DNA from: Lophium mytilinum
Taxonomy: Eukaryota; Ascomycota; Dothideomycetes; Mytilinidiales; Mytilinidiaceae
Length of the DNA: 64,000 nt
Direction: 5' to 3'
Assembly: GCA_010093605.1 (NCBI GenBank)
Contig: MU004190.1
Span: 1,509,599-1,573,598 of the forward strand
The position numbers and the translations under genes are program-made. The notes beneath the pieces were generated by a model, which saw nothing but the letters and a program-made list of their open reading frames with translations, was not told where the DNA came from and did not search any database. Each line of letters opens with the position of its first letter. Positions within the stretch are counted from its first letter, which is position 1. Positions 1-13,124 of the stretch are shown here, in pieces.

Positions 1-621
1 CTTAGCGCCCCCTCTTAACTAGTACTTAGTATAGATAGTTAGCTTTAGGTCTCTACTATATACCCTATAATATATACTTTCTATATACTTTCTATTTCTT
101 ATAGCCCTTCTATTTCTAAATAGCCTACCTACTTTATAATAGTATATATACGCGGCTTCCTCTCTTCTACTATTAGTTAGTTATACTATAAGGGCTTATA
201 CTTGCTATAAGCGGCTATATACTTTCTAATTATAGACTATAAACTATATACTCTATACTTTTAGCTCTTCTATAGCTATTAGCTATGCTATAGAGGCTTA
301 TATATACTACTATAGCTATAAACTCTATATAGCTGCTTATAGCCCTTCTACTCTTATAGCCTGCCTATAAACTATATACTTTCTATATATCTCTACTATA
401 TACTACCTATATACCGCGCAGCCTTTCTATTTCTAATAGCCTATACGGCCACTATTTATTTTACCTTATTGCCTTAGATAAAGGCCCCGCGAGCGCACTA
501 CTTATACGCGGGCCCTTACACTAATTCTATACTAGCCTTGCATCTGGATTCTACTTAGCCTAAACCTAGAAGGATAATAATAAACCTTTCTAGATAGATA
601 TAGGAAGACGCATCTTAATAG
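1..621. repeat. AT-rich RIP-eroded repeat, unclassified
   Basis: No open frame survives here. The sequence is saturated with TA steps (cta, tag, tat) and nearly devoid of CA and TG, whereas CG, CC and GC persist. That is the trace of CpA-to-TpA mutation on both strands. It is probably decayed transposon sequence, but I cannot assign a family. Confidence 0.7.
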
Positions 622-843
622 CTTATTCTATAGTAGTTTTTATAGACCTACTATATGTCCCCTATAGTAAAATATAAAGGAGAAGGGCGCCTAACACTAA
701 ATATAATAGAGGACGAGGTTTTCACCTAAATGCTGCCCGGTAGCAAACGGTTTCCCCTTATAAATTAGCCTAGATAGAATAGCTATATGGACCCTAACGG
801 GAGCTACACTAGCGTAATAGAATTTAATAATAATAATAATAAT
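622..843 (+). mobile_element. Short non-LTR-type element with (AAT)n tail, RIP-mutated copy
   Basis: This segment matches 28690-28896 nearly base for base, differing mainly by C-to-T and G-to-A changes in this copy. It ends in about six AAT units and is flanked by a perfect 10-bp direct repeat, atcttaatag, at 612-621 and 844-853. A 3' simple-repeat tail plus a variable target duplication indicates target-primed reverse transcription, as for LINEs or SINEs. There is no coding capacity and I see no clear A and B boxes, so it may be a 5'-truncated LINE end rather than a tRNA-derived SINE. Confidence 0.75.
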
Positions 844-853
844 ATCTTAATAG

Positions 854-1465
854 TACTATTAAATATCTTAGTTCTATTAAATAGCTATAGTTCTAGCTAT
901 ATAGCTGCCGGCTAGCTAAATCTTTTAAGTTTCTAGTATCTACTAGTAAACCTATTAATAGGCGTCCGCTTATATAGTAATAAAGTTATATATCTAAACT
1001 ATCTAGATAGAGTATATATTATTATTAACTTTGCCTAACTATATAGTAGAAGTTCTTATAAAAACTTTAGATAGCGCTATTAAATAAGGTTCTCTTATAG
1101 CTAATATTCTCTTAAAAGCTTATTAGAGCTTTTATATAGTTTATTCTAATATAGGCTTATTATAGTCTAGTATTAAATAATCTAAGAAAGTATTAGATAA
1201 TAGATTCTAGAAGTTAGTAGCACCCTAAAAAGTAGGCTACTACTAGGGGTTATCTAATATATTCTTAACGCGGGTATAGTAATTAAAGACTATAGCTTAT
1301 AGCTAGCTATTCTAGTATAGTAGCCTACTACTATTATATAGAAGAAGCTAATATAAAACTAAAGAGTTTTAGTCTCTAGTAATCTATTATATACTCTATT
1401 ATAGGGGCTTAGAAGTATTAATAGCTATCTAAAGAAGGTATAAATAATAGCTCTTAATAGATAAG
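854..1465. repeat. AT-rich RIP-eroded repeat, unclassified
   Basis: TA-saturated sequence without open frames between the short non-LTR element and the left LTR of the gypsy element. No recognisable domain in either direction. Confidence 0.6.
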
Positions 1466-1703
1466 TATTAGGTTTATAGCTAAGAAAAGAATTATATTAC
1501 TATTAATAAGGTTATATAGAGAGAAGAGAGGCTCCGGCTATAAGCCTACTATATAGATAAGTGCGCGCCGGTAGAACCCTAGGCACTAGTAGAACCCCGG
1601 GCGCTAGAAGAACTCTTAGCCTAGAGATTACGTAACGTCTATATATATAATAACCCCTAGCCTTAATAACTACTAAGAGAATACTAAGAAATAATATAAT
1701 ATA
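1466..1703 (-). repeat. 3' LTR of the gypsy element
   Basis: 238-bp direct repeat of 8441-8678. By eye the two differ at about 15 positions, all transitions, in both directions, so both copies were mutated independently after insertion. On the minus strand it starts tatattatatt, consistent with an ancestral TG start turned to TA. Confidence 0.9.
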
Positions 1704-1705
1704 TA

Positions 1706-1717
1706 CCCCCCCCTTTT
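1706..1717 (-). other. Polypurine tract of the gypsy element
   Basis: On the minus strand this reads AAAAGGGGGGGG, almost abutting the 3' LTR. It is the expected plus-strand priming site and fixes the element's orientation. Confidence 0.8.
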
Positions 1718-4329
1718 AAAAACTAAGCTTCTATAAGAACTATAGAAAGACTTACTATTAAACTTATATATTAGATAGCTAATATAGGCGTAGCTCTGCG
1801 TATAGATAGAGCGTACTAATAAAATTATATAGATAGGCGTTCTTAGTTAAATTAATTCTACTATCTAATAACGGCGTAGAATCTTAGGTTATACTAGACT
1901 ATTATAATAATATAGTAATATTCTAGAGGTTCTACTATATAGGTAGAGTCTAGTTCTTTAGTTTAATAAAGTAAGCGGGCGGTTTAGGCTTCTGTAGGCT
2001 ATAATAATAGAAGTTAAAGACTTTATAGAGGTAGCCTTTAAAATTTCTAGATAGTTACTAGAACCTATATAGTTATGCACTACTAATATAGTAAACTTTA
2101 TACTATATATTATTATTCTTAATATATAAGTTAATAATTTAAGCAACTATAAATTCTTCTATAGGTTTATTATTATCTTTATACTAGATTAGCTCTAGCA
2201 GTAGTATAGGTTCCGGCTAATTCTAGCCTTTAATAGGTTTAGAAGTATCTAGCTATAGTAGTAATAGATAGAAGATATTATAGATCTTAGTATTAAATAG
2301 TAGATCTAATTAGAAGGCAGCACCGCGATTAATAACTTTATTAACGCGGAAAGGTTCTATAAACTTATTATCTAGTGCTTTCTTAGCGCGGTCTAGCTTA
2401 ATATTCTTAGTATTAAGCTATACTATATTATTAACGCGTATATCTATAGCTATATTATAGTAGTAGTTAGCTTAGTAAGTTTATTTTTCTTAAGCCTATA
2501 TAATATAGTTCTATAGATAGACCTTAATATTCTTTAGGCGTTAAGTAATATTATTAGCTAGCTTACGCTTAATCTTCTTATTTTTAGATATCTTCTTATT
2601 ATTAGTAGCTAGCGGCTTAAGCTCTAAGTAAGGGGTGTAGCTATAATTAGTAAAGAATAGTAATAGGCCTATAGTAGCTAATATATAGGTATTTATAATA
2701 AATTCTACTAAGAGTAGTAGATTATACTAGTTATTCTATATATAGTTAATATAGGCTTATAGGTACTTCTTTATATTAGTATTAGTAATTTCTATCTAAC
2801 TATCTATTTCTAGGTGGAAGGCGGTAGATATATTAAGTAATAATTATAACTAATAATAGAGGTATTGCTAGAACTTAGAAGTAAATTATATGCCTAGGTT
2901 ACTAGTAATAGACGCTAGTAGTCTATAGAGTTAATAGATCTATTAGAAATAGACTTTAGTAAGCTTATCTACTTCTAGTAAGGTAATAGTAAGAAAGTAA
3001 TATTTCTTAGATAACTAGTTAATTATAATAAGTATATAGCGGTACTTACGGCTGTAATATTTATAAATAGGTAAGTTAACTATATAGTCTAATATAATGT
3101 CGCGCTAGTAGTAGAGAGAAACGGGTAAGAGATAGAGAAAGCCTTACTTAGTAAAGTTAGATAGTTTAATATTATAGTAGCGCTAGCACGCGTTAATATC
3201 CTTTATAATTAATTTAGTAAACCTAGGCTAATAGTAGTTTAGGTAAATGCGCTAGAGGTAGTCTATATAGCCCCTATAGCCTGCACTAGTATAGTTATAG
3301 CCTAGTTATATAATTCTAAGCTAGAGGGCGGCTAATTATAGTATAAATAGTTATTAAGAGTCCTTATAGAAAATCTATAGTTTATTATTACTAACTTCTA
3401 ACTTACTTATTAATAGTTAGACGCGCTTATTCTTTAGAATATTGCGTAGAAGCTTTTAATTACTATATTACTTAAGCGCTATAATATAGTAGACTAGATA
3501 GTTATCTAATTTATTATCTAGGTTGTTACTACTATTATAGAAAGCGCTTTTATCTATCTTATAGGCCTCCTTAATAAGTTTATATAGAGGCCGGGTATAA
3601 TTTACTTCTATAACGCCTATAGTACGGAGGTAGAGCTCTTTTAATACTTCTAAGGTAAAGTTCTTTATCTTAATTATAGTTTGCTATTAAAATAGGAATT
3701 ATTTATTATTATCTAATTGCGGAAGGTCCTAGCTATAACGCGTAAGACTATTCGGTTTAGTTTTAAGGCGGCCAGGCCGGTATATTAGAATGTAGTTAAT
3801 TTTAGAGAGAATCTAGAGCTAGCGCATCTATTACTAGTTAAGCTATTATATAGTTATAAAGTATAGTAGATTTTAGTAATCTATTAATACTTAGATAGAG
3901 TTCTAGTATCTATTACCCTAGTACTATAGCTTCTATTTCTTAAAAGTAAGAATAATAGTAAGTAATTCTTTATTATAAATCTTATAGTTATATTCCGCTA
4001 GCGTTATCTTATAGAAGTAGAAAGTAATAGAGTACTATATACTATTATTATAGAGCTATAAGAATACGCCTACAGTAATATAATTTAACGCGTCTATTTT
4101 AATATATAATTTCTAGTTAAGATTAAAGTGCTTAAGATAAGGTGCGGTAGTAAATACTATTTTAAGGTTATTAAAGGCTTTCTAATAGCTTAATATCTAT
4201 TTAAAATAGATGCGCCCGTCTAGTCCCTTTTATAAGAGGTTAGTAAATAGCTTATAGAACTATAAGAACCCTTATATAAAATGCCTATAAAAATTAGCTA
4301 GGCCTAGAAAGGCCTAGATATTTTTAAGG

Positions 4330-4900
4330 CATATAGAAGTAGCCTATTTAGTAATAGTTTTAACTTTCTCTAGGTCTATCTTAACGCCCTTAGTTATAAT
4401 AATAAGGCTAAGGTATTTAATATATTTAATAAGAAATTTATATTTATTAATATTAAGGTATAGGCTAGCTTTATATAGCTAGTCTAGTATCTTTTATATA
4501 TATATAATATATTCTTCTTCTATTCTATCTATAAATACTAGTATATTATCTATATAGGCTAAATAGAAATTATCTAGGTATTTATAGAGGACGTTATTTA
4601 TAAATATCTAGAAGGTACCGGGCCTATTATATATTCTAAAGCCTAGAACCTTAGATTAAAATATTCTATAGCGTGTAATAAAAGCTATTTTCTATTTATT
4701 ACCGGGTTTAATATATACGCGATTAAAAGTAGAGATAATATTTAATTTAGTATACTATTTAGCCTTATAGAGGCAATTAAGTATCTCTTAGATAATAGAA
4801 ATTAGGTATTAGTTCTTAATAGTAATAGTATTAAGGCCGCAATAGTTAATATAGAACTAATAGGTTCTATCTAGTTTCTTAATAAGTAGCACGGGTGCGT
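4330..4900 (-). pseudogene. Gypsy reverse transcriptase remnant
   Basis: Minus-strand translation, ignoring stops, gives the Ty3/gypsy RT motif series: an LIKKLD start, NYCGLN, a degenerate TKLNIIS, the FNRV-IKPG stretch, AYIDNILVF (catalytic YxDD changed to IDN) and GVKIDLEKVK. The order and spacing match the family. Stops fall where Trp, Gln or Arg would be expected, and the second catalytic Asp has become Asn, both as expected from RIP. Confidence 0.85.
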
Positions 4901-7900
4901 GCATAGAAGAATTACTATTCTTAATAAAACTATTACCTAGTAGCTTCTAAAGCTTATTATAGATAATATAGTTCTTCTCTTTTAATATAGCTTGGGTCTT
5001 ATATTTAGGTAGTAGAGCGTCTAGTTATAAAAGAATTACGTAGTTATAGTTATAGTATAGAGGTAGGTTTCTAGCTTTCTATTACGACTATATATTAACC
5101 TAAGGGTGGAAATACTTATCTAATTATTTCTATAGTTTATTAGATAAATATATTCTATATTTCTTTATAAACTTATTATATTTATTAATATAAAGAGCGT
5201 ATAGTTTAAGCGTGCTATTATTCTCTAGAATACTAATAACATATCTAATTACGGGCGTATTAAATAGAGAGTTATCTAGCTTAGAGATAAATTCTAGTCT
5301 ATAGATCTAAATAAGGTTCTTAAACTTAGCGCGTTAAATATAGTATTCTATTAAACTAATAGATATTGTAAATAAGAATATAGACTAAAGCTTATTAGGC
5401 CCTGTAGCATAGAATAGAGCCCCCTTATAGTATATCTTAGCTAGTATACTATTATAATAGCAGTATAGATTACAGCATTATAATTAGTAGAAGTAGAAGC
5501 TCTTTTTAATAAAGTCTATTTCTAGGTTATAAGTTTTATACTAATCTATACTAAGGACTAGAGGAATATATTCTAGGTTAGTAATATAGTAGACTAGCTA
5601 CTCTATATATAAGCCTATAGCGATATTAATAATTGCGGCATATATAATAGACTAAAAGGAGTTAGAGTTATTAATATAGGTAAGATAGTAAGGTAAATTA
5701 AGAGGAATTTAATAGATTTTATATTTGCGCGTAAATAATTAATTAATAAAAGAGAATATTATACTATTATTAGAGAGAGAGTAAGTATAAATAATTTAAT
5801 TACTATTTAAGGCTATAGAATAAGGAAGTAAGTACTAACTACCTTTCTTTAGCTAGAGCTTTATAATATTATACTAAGTATATATAATAGCTATTATAGA
5901 AATATAGAGTTCTAGCTAGTTTTTATTATTCTTAATATACTCTAGGACTTTCTATAGCTAAAAGAGGGTATTAAATTAGGGTAGAGGTTCTACTACCTTC
6001 TTTATTTAGTACTTTTTAGGTATTCTATATTTAGTACCCCTATAGTAGCTTTTATATAGTTTCCGGTTCTTTCTTTATAGTTCTAGAAGGTTATTATCTA
6101 TAGAAACTAAGTTACTATACTTAGAGAAAGCTAGTATAGAATAAGGGGTAGATAATAGAGTTAATAATAGAGTAGATAATAGGGTAGGTTTATAATTAAT
6201 TATAATAGGTCCTTAGGCGCAACTATACTTAAGAACTACTTATTTTTCTAGCTAGAATACGTAGTATTAGTAGCGCGTAGAGGAAGGCTACTAGTTATCT
6301 AGATAGAGAAGTTTTAAAGAGGATAATTATTATTAATAGCGCGGTAACTAATATAGTAGTAATAGTTACACGCGCCTACTATATATATTCTCTCTTTATT
6401 AGCGTTAGTAAGCTTACTAATACTTTAGATATATACTAGTTTATCCGCTAGATTTATAGCGCGTAAGTATTATTCTATACTAGCTACGGCTATAATAGTA
6501 GAGGCGTGTAGAGTGCTAGTAGTAGTTATTAAAAAAGTTATTATAGTTATAGTAGTTGTATTAGCACCTATAGTAGGCGTAGATAAGTAGCCGCTATAGC
6601 TACAGCCCCGGCTATAAGTAGATTAGGTAGTTATTATAAAGGTTATTATAGCCTAATAAGGCTAGAAGATAAGAGTATTATACTTCTTAGCCTACTAGAA
6701 GGCTATATTCTATATATCTATAGTATAAATATATTATATAAAGTTATTAAAGTAATTATATATTATACTATTAACTAGTTTAAATTATAGGTAGGGCGTA
6801 AGGCGTATTTTAAATTAGTAGATAAGCTTAGCTAGCCCTTAGTTTAAATTACTAATAATATTAAGAAAGTAGTTATAGAAGGTTATAAATAAGTTATTAC
6901 CTATATAGAGAGTTTTAAGTTATATTAGCGCCTTAGCCTTAATATTATATTTACTATAGCTATTATTAAGAGAGTAGAGGGCGTTAGTCTTATTATAGAT
7001 AATTTAATTACGGCGCTGTACCTAGATATACTTAAAGGGTCCGCCTAATAGAACGCTTTTAATATAGTTAAGCTTATAGCTATCTATCTCTTTAGAAAAA
7101 GTATAGTAAATCTTAGTAAGAACTTTACTGCGCTAGATTAGATATATATTAAGGTCCTCTCTATTAAATATAACCGGGTCCGGCCAGCAGTAATTACGCT
7201 AGTAGAATATTAATAATAGCTAAGTATATAGTAGGGTGCAGCTATTATAGTAGCTATTATTATAATATTAGTTATCTAAGCGTTTATTATATAGAGAGGT
7301 AGAGCGGTAGGCTTAGTTACTACCGCCGCGCAGGTTTATATTTAGGGTAGAAGAAGTATAGCTAGGCTCTATATAGCTATTATAGCTATTATAACTATAG
7401 TTATTAGGTCTATCTAGTAGTTATCCTCTAGTCCCGCTATTTATCTACTAATAGTTAATGTTATTATCGCGCCGCTTATTATTATTAAAACAAATAGGTT
7501 CTTTAGGCGTTATCTTAGTAGGCTTAGACTATTATTATTATTAGAGGTTATATATATAAGCCTAGGCAGCCTAGAAGCTAAGATTAAAATTATTAAGCTA
7601 GACCTTTAGGTCTCTAATAGTCTTATCTATATTATTAAACCGCTTATAAAGGTTTATAGATATATTCTTCTATTTCTTTAAGCCGGCGCTATAGTTATTA
7701 ATATAGATATTAGTACTCTTAACTAGAGCGCGTAGTAGTTTAAAGGCTTTAAGCGGCTTAGAATTTACCTATTAATAGAACTTAAATAAGTTCTAGAATA
7801 TAGTACCTTCTAGCTTTATAGTTAGGTCCTTAATATTATATAAGTCTAGAAGAAGGTTAAAAGTAATAGAGCTTTCTATATTCTAGTTCTAGAAGTCTAT

Positions 7901-8440
7901 ACTAATAGTATAGAAGTTCTAGGTATTAAGGGCCTCTATAATAGCTATATTAAGTAGCTTACTAACGCGTTTATACTACTTAGTAAAACGGTTTTATTAA
8001 TTCTTTATATATAAGGCTAAGCGGTTAAGGTCTACTTATAGTACTTTCTTATCTACTTTCTTAAAGATATTACCCTAAGTATAGTTCTATATCTTATTAA
8101 AGTTCTAGTAACTAACCCCCCTCTTACCTTATAGAATATTAGAGTTATAGAGTTATCTACCGGGCGTATTAATATAGTTAGTTATACCTAGTTACTTATA
8201 GTAAGGCCTAGGCTTTATACAGGTATAGAAAATAAGAAGAGAGTATTAGAGTAAGTAAGTAAGTAAGTAGAAAAAGAAAATATATTAGTTTTAATATTAG
8301 TAATTAAGTAATTATATAGCTAAATCTTAAAGCTAGTAGTACTTATATAGGCGCGCGCGCACGGTAGTATAGCTATATAAAAAGAAATTAAGGTTTCTAT
8401 ATTTCTATATTTTTAGGTTTTAAAGAATAACGCAATCTAG

Positions 8441-8678
8441 TATTAGGTTTATAGCTAAGAAAAGGGTTATATTACTATTAATAAGGTTATATAGAGAGGA
8501 GAGAGGCTCCGGCTATAAGCCTACTATATAGATAAGTACGCGCTAGTAGAACTCCGGGCGCTAGTAGAACCCCGGGCGCCGGAAAAACTCTTAGCCTAGA
8601 GATTATATAACGTCTATATATATAATAACCCCTAGCCTTAATAACTACTAAGAGAATACTAAGAAATAATATAATATA
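8441..8678 (-). repeat. 5' LTR of the gypsy element
   Basis: 238-bp direct repeat of 1466-1703 with equal length and transition-only differences. I could not recognise a tRNA primer-binding site just inside it, perhaps because of mutation. Confidence 0.9.
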
Positions 8679-9770
8679 AGCCCTAGATTATAGGCTAGAG
8701 CACTACTATAAATAATTAGAGAACCTTAAACTAGTAGCTTAATAGATTCTAGGGTAGTAGCCTACTTAGCCTATAAGGCTAATATTAGATTAGATAGATT
8801 ATAAAATATAGTACTAAACTAAAAGAGCCTTTAAAAGAGTTTTTAAAGGTTAAAAGATAATCTATTAGAATAATAATATCTATTACTAAATATAAAAGAA
8901 AGCTAAGGGTTATAAAATATCTAAGAATAAGAAAGAGTAGAAAAGAGTTAATAACTATAATATAATTAAAGTAAAGAGTAAGAAAAGAGTACTAAGATAG
9001 TAATATTAAGTTTCTTTTTTAAATGCTTTTTAATATCCTATTAGAGAGGGAGAATTTTTAGAAGAACTTCTCTACCTTCTTCTTATAATTAACTTATAAG
9101 AATTTCTAATTACTATATAATTATTAGGCTCTATTAAGCTATAATATTATTCTTCTTACTATTCTACTATTAATCTTACTTTAGTAGCTAATAGAACGCG
9201 TAGTTAGTTATATAGAAGTATTAAAAGAGATAGAAAAATTCTATAGTAATATTCTAGCTAAGGGCTTTTTAGATCTATACTATTTAATTTTTATAAGAAT
9301 ATTTATAATAGATAGTTATACTATAATACTAGCCTAATACTAATTAGAGGCTATTATTAATAGTTATTATTAATTACTAATTAGGTTAATTTTTAGAAAC
9401 TATTAATATAGCTTAGTATTATTATAATAATCTAAAAATTCTACTAATTATAGAAGCTAATATCTTCTATTATTACTAAGGGTTAATTATAAAAATATAG
9501 CCTTAGCTAGCTCTATACTATTAAGTTTAAGAACCTAATAGCCCTCTAAAAAGGCCTTAGAGGCGGCTAGACTATAACTAAGCTACTAGATATAATATTT
9601 CTAATTATATAATATAAGAATTTTAAGAATAATAGATATTAATTCTATATAGAAATCTAGCTAGGCTATATATATATTAGAGAGGCCCATGCAGGCCTTA
9701 ATTACACTAGATCTATATAGGAAAGCGTTCCTACAGTAGATCTATACATCACGTGCACGACATCTAAATA
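8679..9770. repeat. AT-rich RIP-eroded sequence up to the gene island
   Basis: TA-saturated, with no surviving open frames. The base composition shifts sharply at about 9690-9770, where CA and TG dinucleotides reappear ahead of the bZIP gene. Confidence 0.6.
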
Positions 9771-9818
9771 TCAACCGTATATTAAGAATTCCACAGCAGA
9801 ACGTCTAGACTTGCCATC

Positions 9819-11854
9819 ATGACTTCTACACAACCTGCATCGCACGGCCCGAAGCGCACTCGAACCCGAAAGGCAGCTCCGGGTCACAGCGTGGAGGAAC
9901 CCCCTACCTGGGATGACGATGCAAAGGAAAAGGCGAAACAGCAGGACCGCATCAACAGACGCCGTACCCAGAACCGCATATCTCAGCAATGCGTTCGAGA
10001 GAAAGCACAAGCACATGCGAAACAACTCGAAGTATTGTCTGCGATGGTCAGGCCGATCATGCAGACTGCTGGCTCATCGGATGGAGCCTCTCAGTCTGCA
10101 TTGATTCAGAACCAGATGGCGCTCATTGATGAGAATAAGGAGCTGCGAGAAGCGCTCCTACAGATGCGGAAGAAGCTTCTGTCTTTGAGTTCTGCTGCGT
10201 CTGCTGTAGCTGGTAAGGCACACCATTTGTAATGGTAACGATATCAGAGCTGAGAGTTGTAGACCATCCTGTATTCAGCCAACTTTTGCAGAAGGGGAGC
10301 TCCTTGAAGAGGCGCCGTGGCTGTCGAGCTGATGATATCGAGCTTGATAAGGACCAGTCAAAGGGAGACGAAGAGAGGGATTCCCGCAGTATCTCTGCCG
10401 TACGGAAATCGGTTGAATCGTCTATATCGGTTCCTGATGAGCATGGAACGGGAGGTTCAGAGGATCATATCGCACCACCAGATCTGCCATTGATGAAAGG
10501 CGAATCTTCTGCACACCAAACCGACGATCTAACCCGCAGCCCTCCAGCCGAATCAGGGACGCATCTAGATGGAATGGGTTTCGACAATCAGGATCAACAC
10601 AATGATCCGGAACTACCTCACGTCTTCGAACTCGATTTCTCAGACCTGATCACACCCGCGGAAACTACAATATCCGGCTCACAGGATCTTGCTATTGCAA
10701 ACCTCCCGTGGATCTATCCCCTTCAGCTGAGTCCTATGGTGGCATTGTCAGCAACGTTCCCAGCTGAGCGCATAGGACCTCGAAGCAACTTATTTCCCAA
10801 TTCTGTATCTGCTGAGATAATAAAACTAGCTCAGCAGATTGAAGAAGCCAGTATTTCGTACTTGAGAAAAACAGTGGCATCACAGTCAAAGCCGACTTTG
10901 GAGACCGGATTCGGGAATACTAACTCATATGAAGATCAACGGGCGTTGGGGGTCTGCCCAGATCTCTTGTCCGAGATCTCAAAGGTTGGAGTATACTTGA
11001 TGGTAAGAGTAGGAGGACAATCACCATATGTCTATGGCACTGGTGCGAATGAAGTGATGGAGAAAGTATTTCGTTGGCGTTGCACTCCCTCATTACAAAA
11101 TAGAAGGGCTATCCCCGAGCCATTTCGCCCTACGACGCTGCAGACAATGAGTATGAATCATCCAAACATCATCGATTTCGTGAATTGGGGTTGTATAAGA
11201 GACCAGGTAAGCATTCACTTACAAAGGCATTTCAAAAATCTTGCTTATTCACTTTCCTAGCTGATCTATAAACACGGAACATACGACATGGAGCAAATGT
11301 TTACTGATCTTTTGTTGAACACTGTCATCGAGATCCCGCAGTTCCAAGTCTCCATAAACATCCTAGACACATTCATTCAAAGAGTCTTCAGTACCACGGC
11401 AGCCACCTCCTTCAATAGCAAGGGACACGACAACAATGATATATCTTCTAGCTTCAGCAACACCGCGGTGCCTCCGACCATCCGACTCGATGAGCTCCCG
11501 CGTCGGTGTCGCGAGCACATCGTCAATATTGTTCGGGAGATGCCTTCACACACGATTCCAAAACTCAACCTGAAGTCCTTGCCCTTGACGCAGAACCACC
11601 TGCAGAGGCACCAGTTAGCGTCCAAATGGGGCCTGTATCAGCTGGTTAGCTGGAAAGTCAGCAGGGAGTTTGCGATGGTACATCCAGAAATTGATTGCTC
11701 GTCCGGTGCGTCCCGTTTCTCCTCTACGGCTAGCTGGGCTACCTCAAAACGTATTAAGCGGGCGCAAAGTTTTTTCATGACGCACTGGGTTTTACACACC
11801 ACGCTAACATCGCTTCAGTCATGTCTCGATATCCGATGTGCAGCTCAACGTTGA
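9819..11854 (+). CDS. bZIP transcription factor with C-terminal DUF3425 domain
   Basis: Model: join(9819..10212, 10263..11206, 11261..11854), 643 aa. The basic region lies at about residues 43-62 with the signature N52-x7-R60 (QNRISQQCVR), followed by a short coiled coil. The C-terminal third matches DUF3425: the PEPFRPTTLQ and NHPNIIDF segments, then GCIRDQLIYKHGTYDMEQ, which forms only after removing intron 2. Intron 1 (50 bp, gtaagg...tgtag) bypasses an in-frame stop and restores the frame; intron 2 is 54 bp (gtaagc...cctag). The start sits in a good context (atcATG). Such proteins are nuclear regulators, often of stress or secondary metabolism; targets cannot be inferred. It is the first gene beside a RIP-degraded block. 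The exact C-terminus is the least certain part. Confidence 0.85.
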
Positions 11855-12638
11855 TTCCTGAGCTCTGAAATCGAGCTCATGCAATGTAAAAACATGGAAG
11901 CAAAGGTGATATAGCACCTTTGTACGGCTACTCTTAAGACCCCTTTATGCTTCAAGAACATTTGGGCCAGAATATTGGTGTAATCTGGACTCAGATATGG
12001 GCGTTCATTCGACCGCGGACTGAAACGACGGTGTAGACAAAGACATTGCCCTACTGAAATGCCCGTGCGGTATAGCTGGACCGACTTGGCAAGGTTTGGA
12101 GACAATGCCGTCATTTGATGAGATGAAAGAGTCGCCTAGTTTTAGATATAATGAAAAGGATATTGAATTGAGAATTATACTTCCTCCTTGCCACCCCGGT
12201 ATTTGCTGACTCGAGCACTCCTTACAGTGCTATCGATAGAGCAAGCGTCCAGCCCTAGCAGTGACTTCTACATGTCAGTGTGCCAAACTTACAGCGTACT
12301 ATTGCAAGGTTACGAGTCAAAATACACTGTGCTTTAAAGGTTCTTATAAAGCCACAGGCCTCGTTAAAAGTCGTGAGGGAAAAGAATGCCCGTGCTATCT
12401 ACACCAAGACCCATTTCCGCGTATCTGCAACTCTAGTATGGAGCAGACCACCTACAGCCAGGAGCGTGTTCCCCGTAGCCTCTTGACGGACTGACCGGAT
12501 AGGAAACACCGTGCGGGCATGATCTCACACCTTCCCTTCGGGCGTAGCGGGCGTCATATCCTTGCCAATGATGCAAAGTTGAACCGGACCCTGACGACCT
12601 TCCATGAACCTACATTGGGCATTAGCTTGCGGACTAAG
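11855..12638. other. Intergenic region, no supported gene
   Basis: Normal base composition between the bZIP gene and a minus-strand small gene. Short open frames occur (e.g. 12261-12494) but have no domain, no coding-like composition and no splice continuity. Confidence 0.5.
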
Positions 12639-13124
12639 TCATGTTACGATCTGGGAACTCACTGGGCAAATACACTCCTGGTCTGGTATACGGGCGCTCG
12701 CGAAGCCATAAGCCCCATTTCCTCCCCATCCCGAACTCGACGAACTGGTGTGGACGTGTCCTCGTGGTCTGGCGCTGTTGAGATAATGTCGGTGAGAGTT
12801 TGCGCGGCGGTCTTGGTCGTCTAGCCATGCCTCATTGACGTGAAACTCCGTCGCAGTAGAGTTTCTTTCTCGATTTGCGAGGTATGAGTCTCGTTGCGCA
12901 TCGTACCGTGCCTCTGACGTGGCTTCTCGGTATATCCTCCTATATAGATCCGAAGCCGGTTGTTGGTAGTCTTCCGGTCGTGCAAAGGCTACTGCGAGGC
13001 GTTCATCGCAGGCTGCACGGTGTTGTCTTTTAGCTTCCTTGCGGCGTCTCTTCGCTTTCTTGATCACTTCGCGATCCCCACTGTGGCAGCTCAAGAATGC
13101 TGTGATTCCCGAGAGACAGCCCAT
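12639..13124 (-). CDS. Small basic protein with MGC N-terminus, unknown function
   Basis: A single open frame of 161 aa. It starts MGCLSGITAFLSC; Gly2 and Cys3 suggest N-myristoylation plus palmitoylation and hence membrane attachment. A strongly basic segment (residues about 22-35, KKAKRRRKEAKRQHR) follows, then a charged middle and a Ser/Gly-rich tail. I do not recognise a family. The start is followed upstream by a GTT/GAG-rich low-complexity stretch. It could be a real lineage-restricted gene or a chance frame; the organised N-terminus favours a gene. Confidence 0.4.
   Translation of the reverse strand: MGCLSGITAFLSCHSGDREVIKKAKRRRKEAKRQHRAACDERLAVAFARPEDYQQPASDLYRRIYREATSEARYDAQRDSYLANRERNSTATEFHVNEAWLDDQDRRANSHRHYLNSARPRGHVHTSSSSSGWGGNGAYGFASARIPDQECICPVSSQIVT

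Larger units (their letters stand above)
1466..8678 (-). mobile_element. Full-length, inactivated Ty3/gypsy LTR retrotransposon
   Basis: Two 238-bp direct repeats (1466-1703 and 8441-8678) bound an internal region whose minus strand reads as gypsy pol. A polypurine tract lies directly inside the left repeat, so that one is the 3' LTR and the element runs right to left. The only recognisable coding remnant is a reverse transcriptase near 4330-4900; gag would lie near 6600-7900 and integrase near 2500-3500 by family order. The pentamer ataag occurs at 1461-1465 and 8676-8680 and may be the target duplication; the latter overlaps the LTR end by three bases, so the true edge is uncertain. Stops are dense from RIP, and no autonomous activity is possible. 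Confidence 0.9.

Noticed and set aside
1958-2146. 62-aa minus-strand open frame in the first AT block
   Set aside because: It lies in the eroded 3' end of the gypsy element and shows Ile/Leu-rich translation of TA-rich DNA, without domain features.
12261-12494. 77-aa plus-strand frame with several cysteines
   Set aside because: Overlapped by another frame, no signal peptide, no recognisable motif and no splice continuity.
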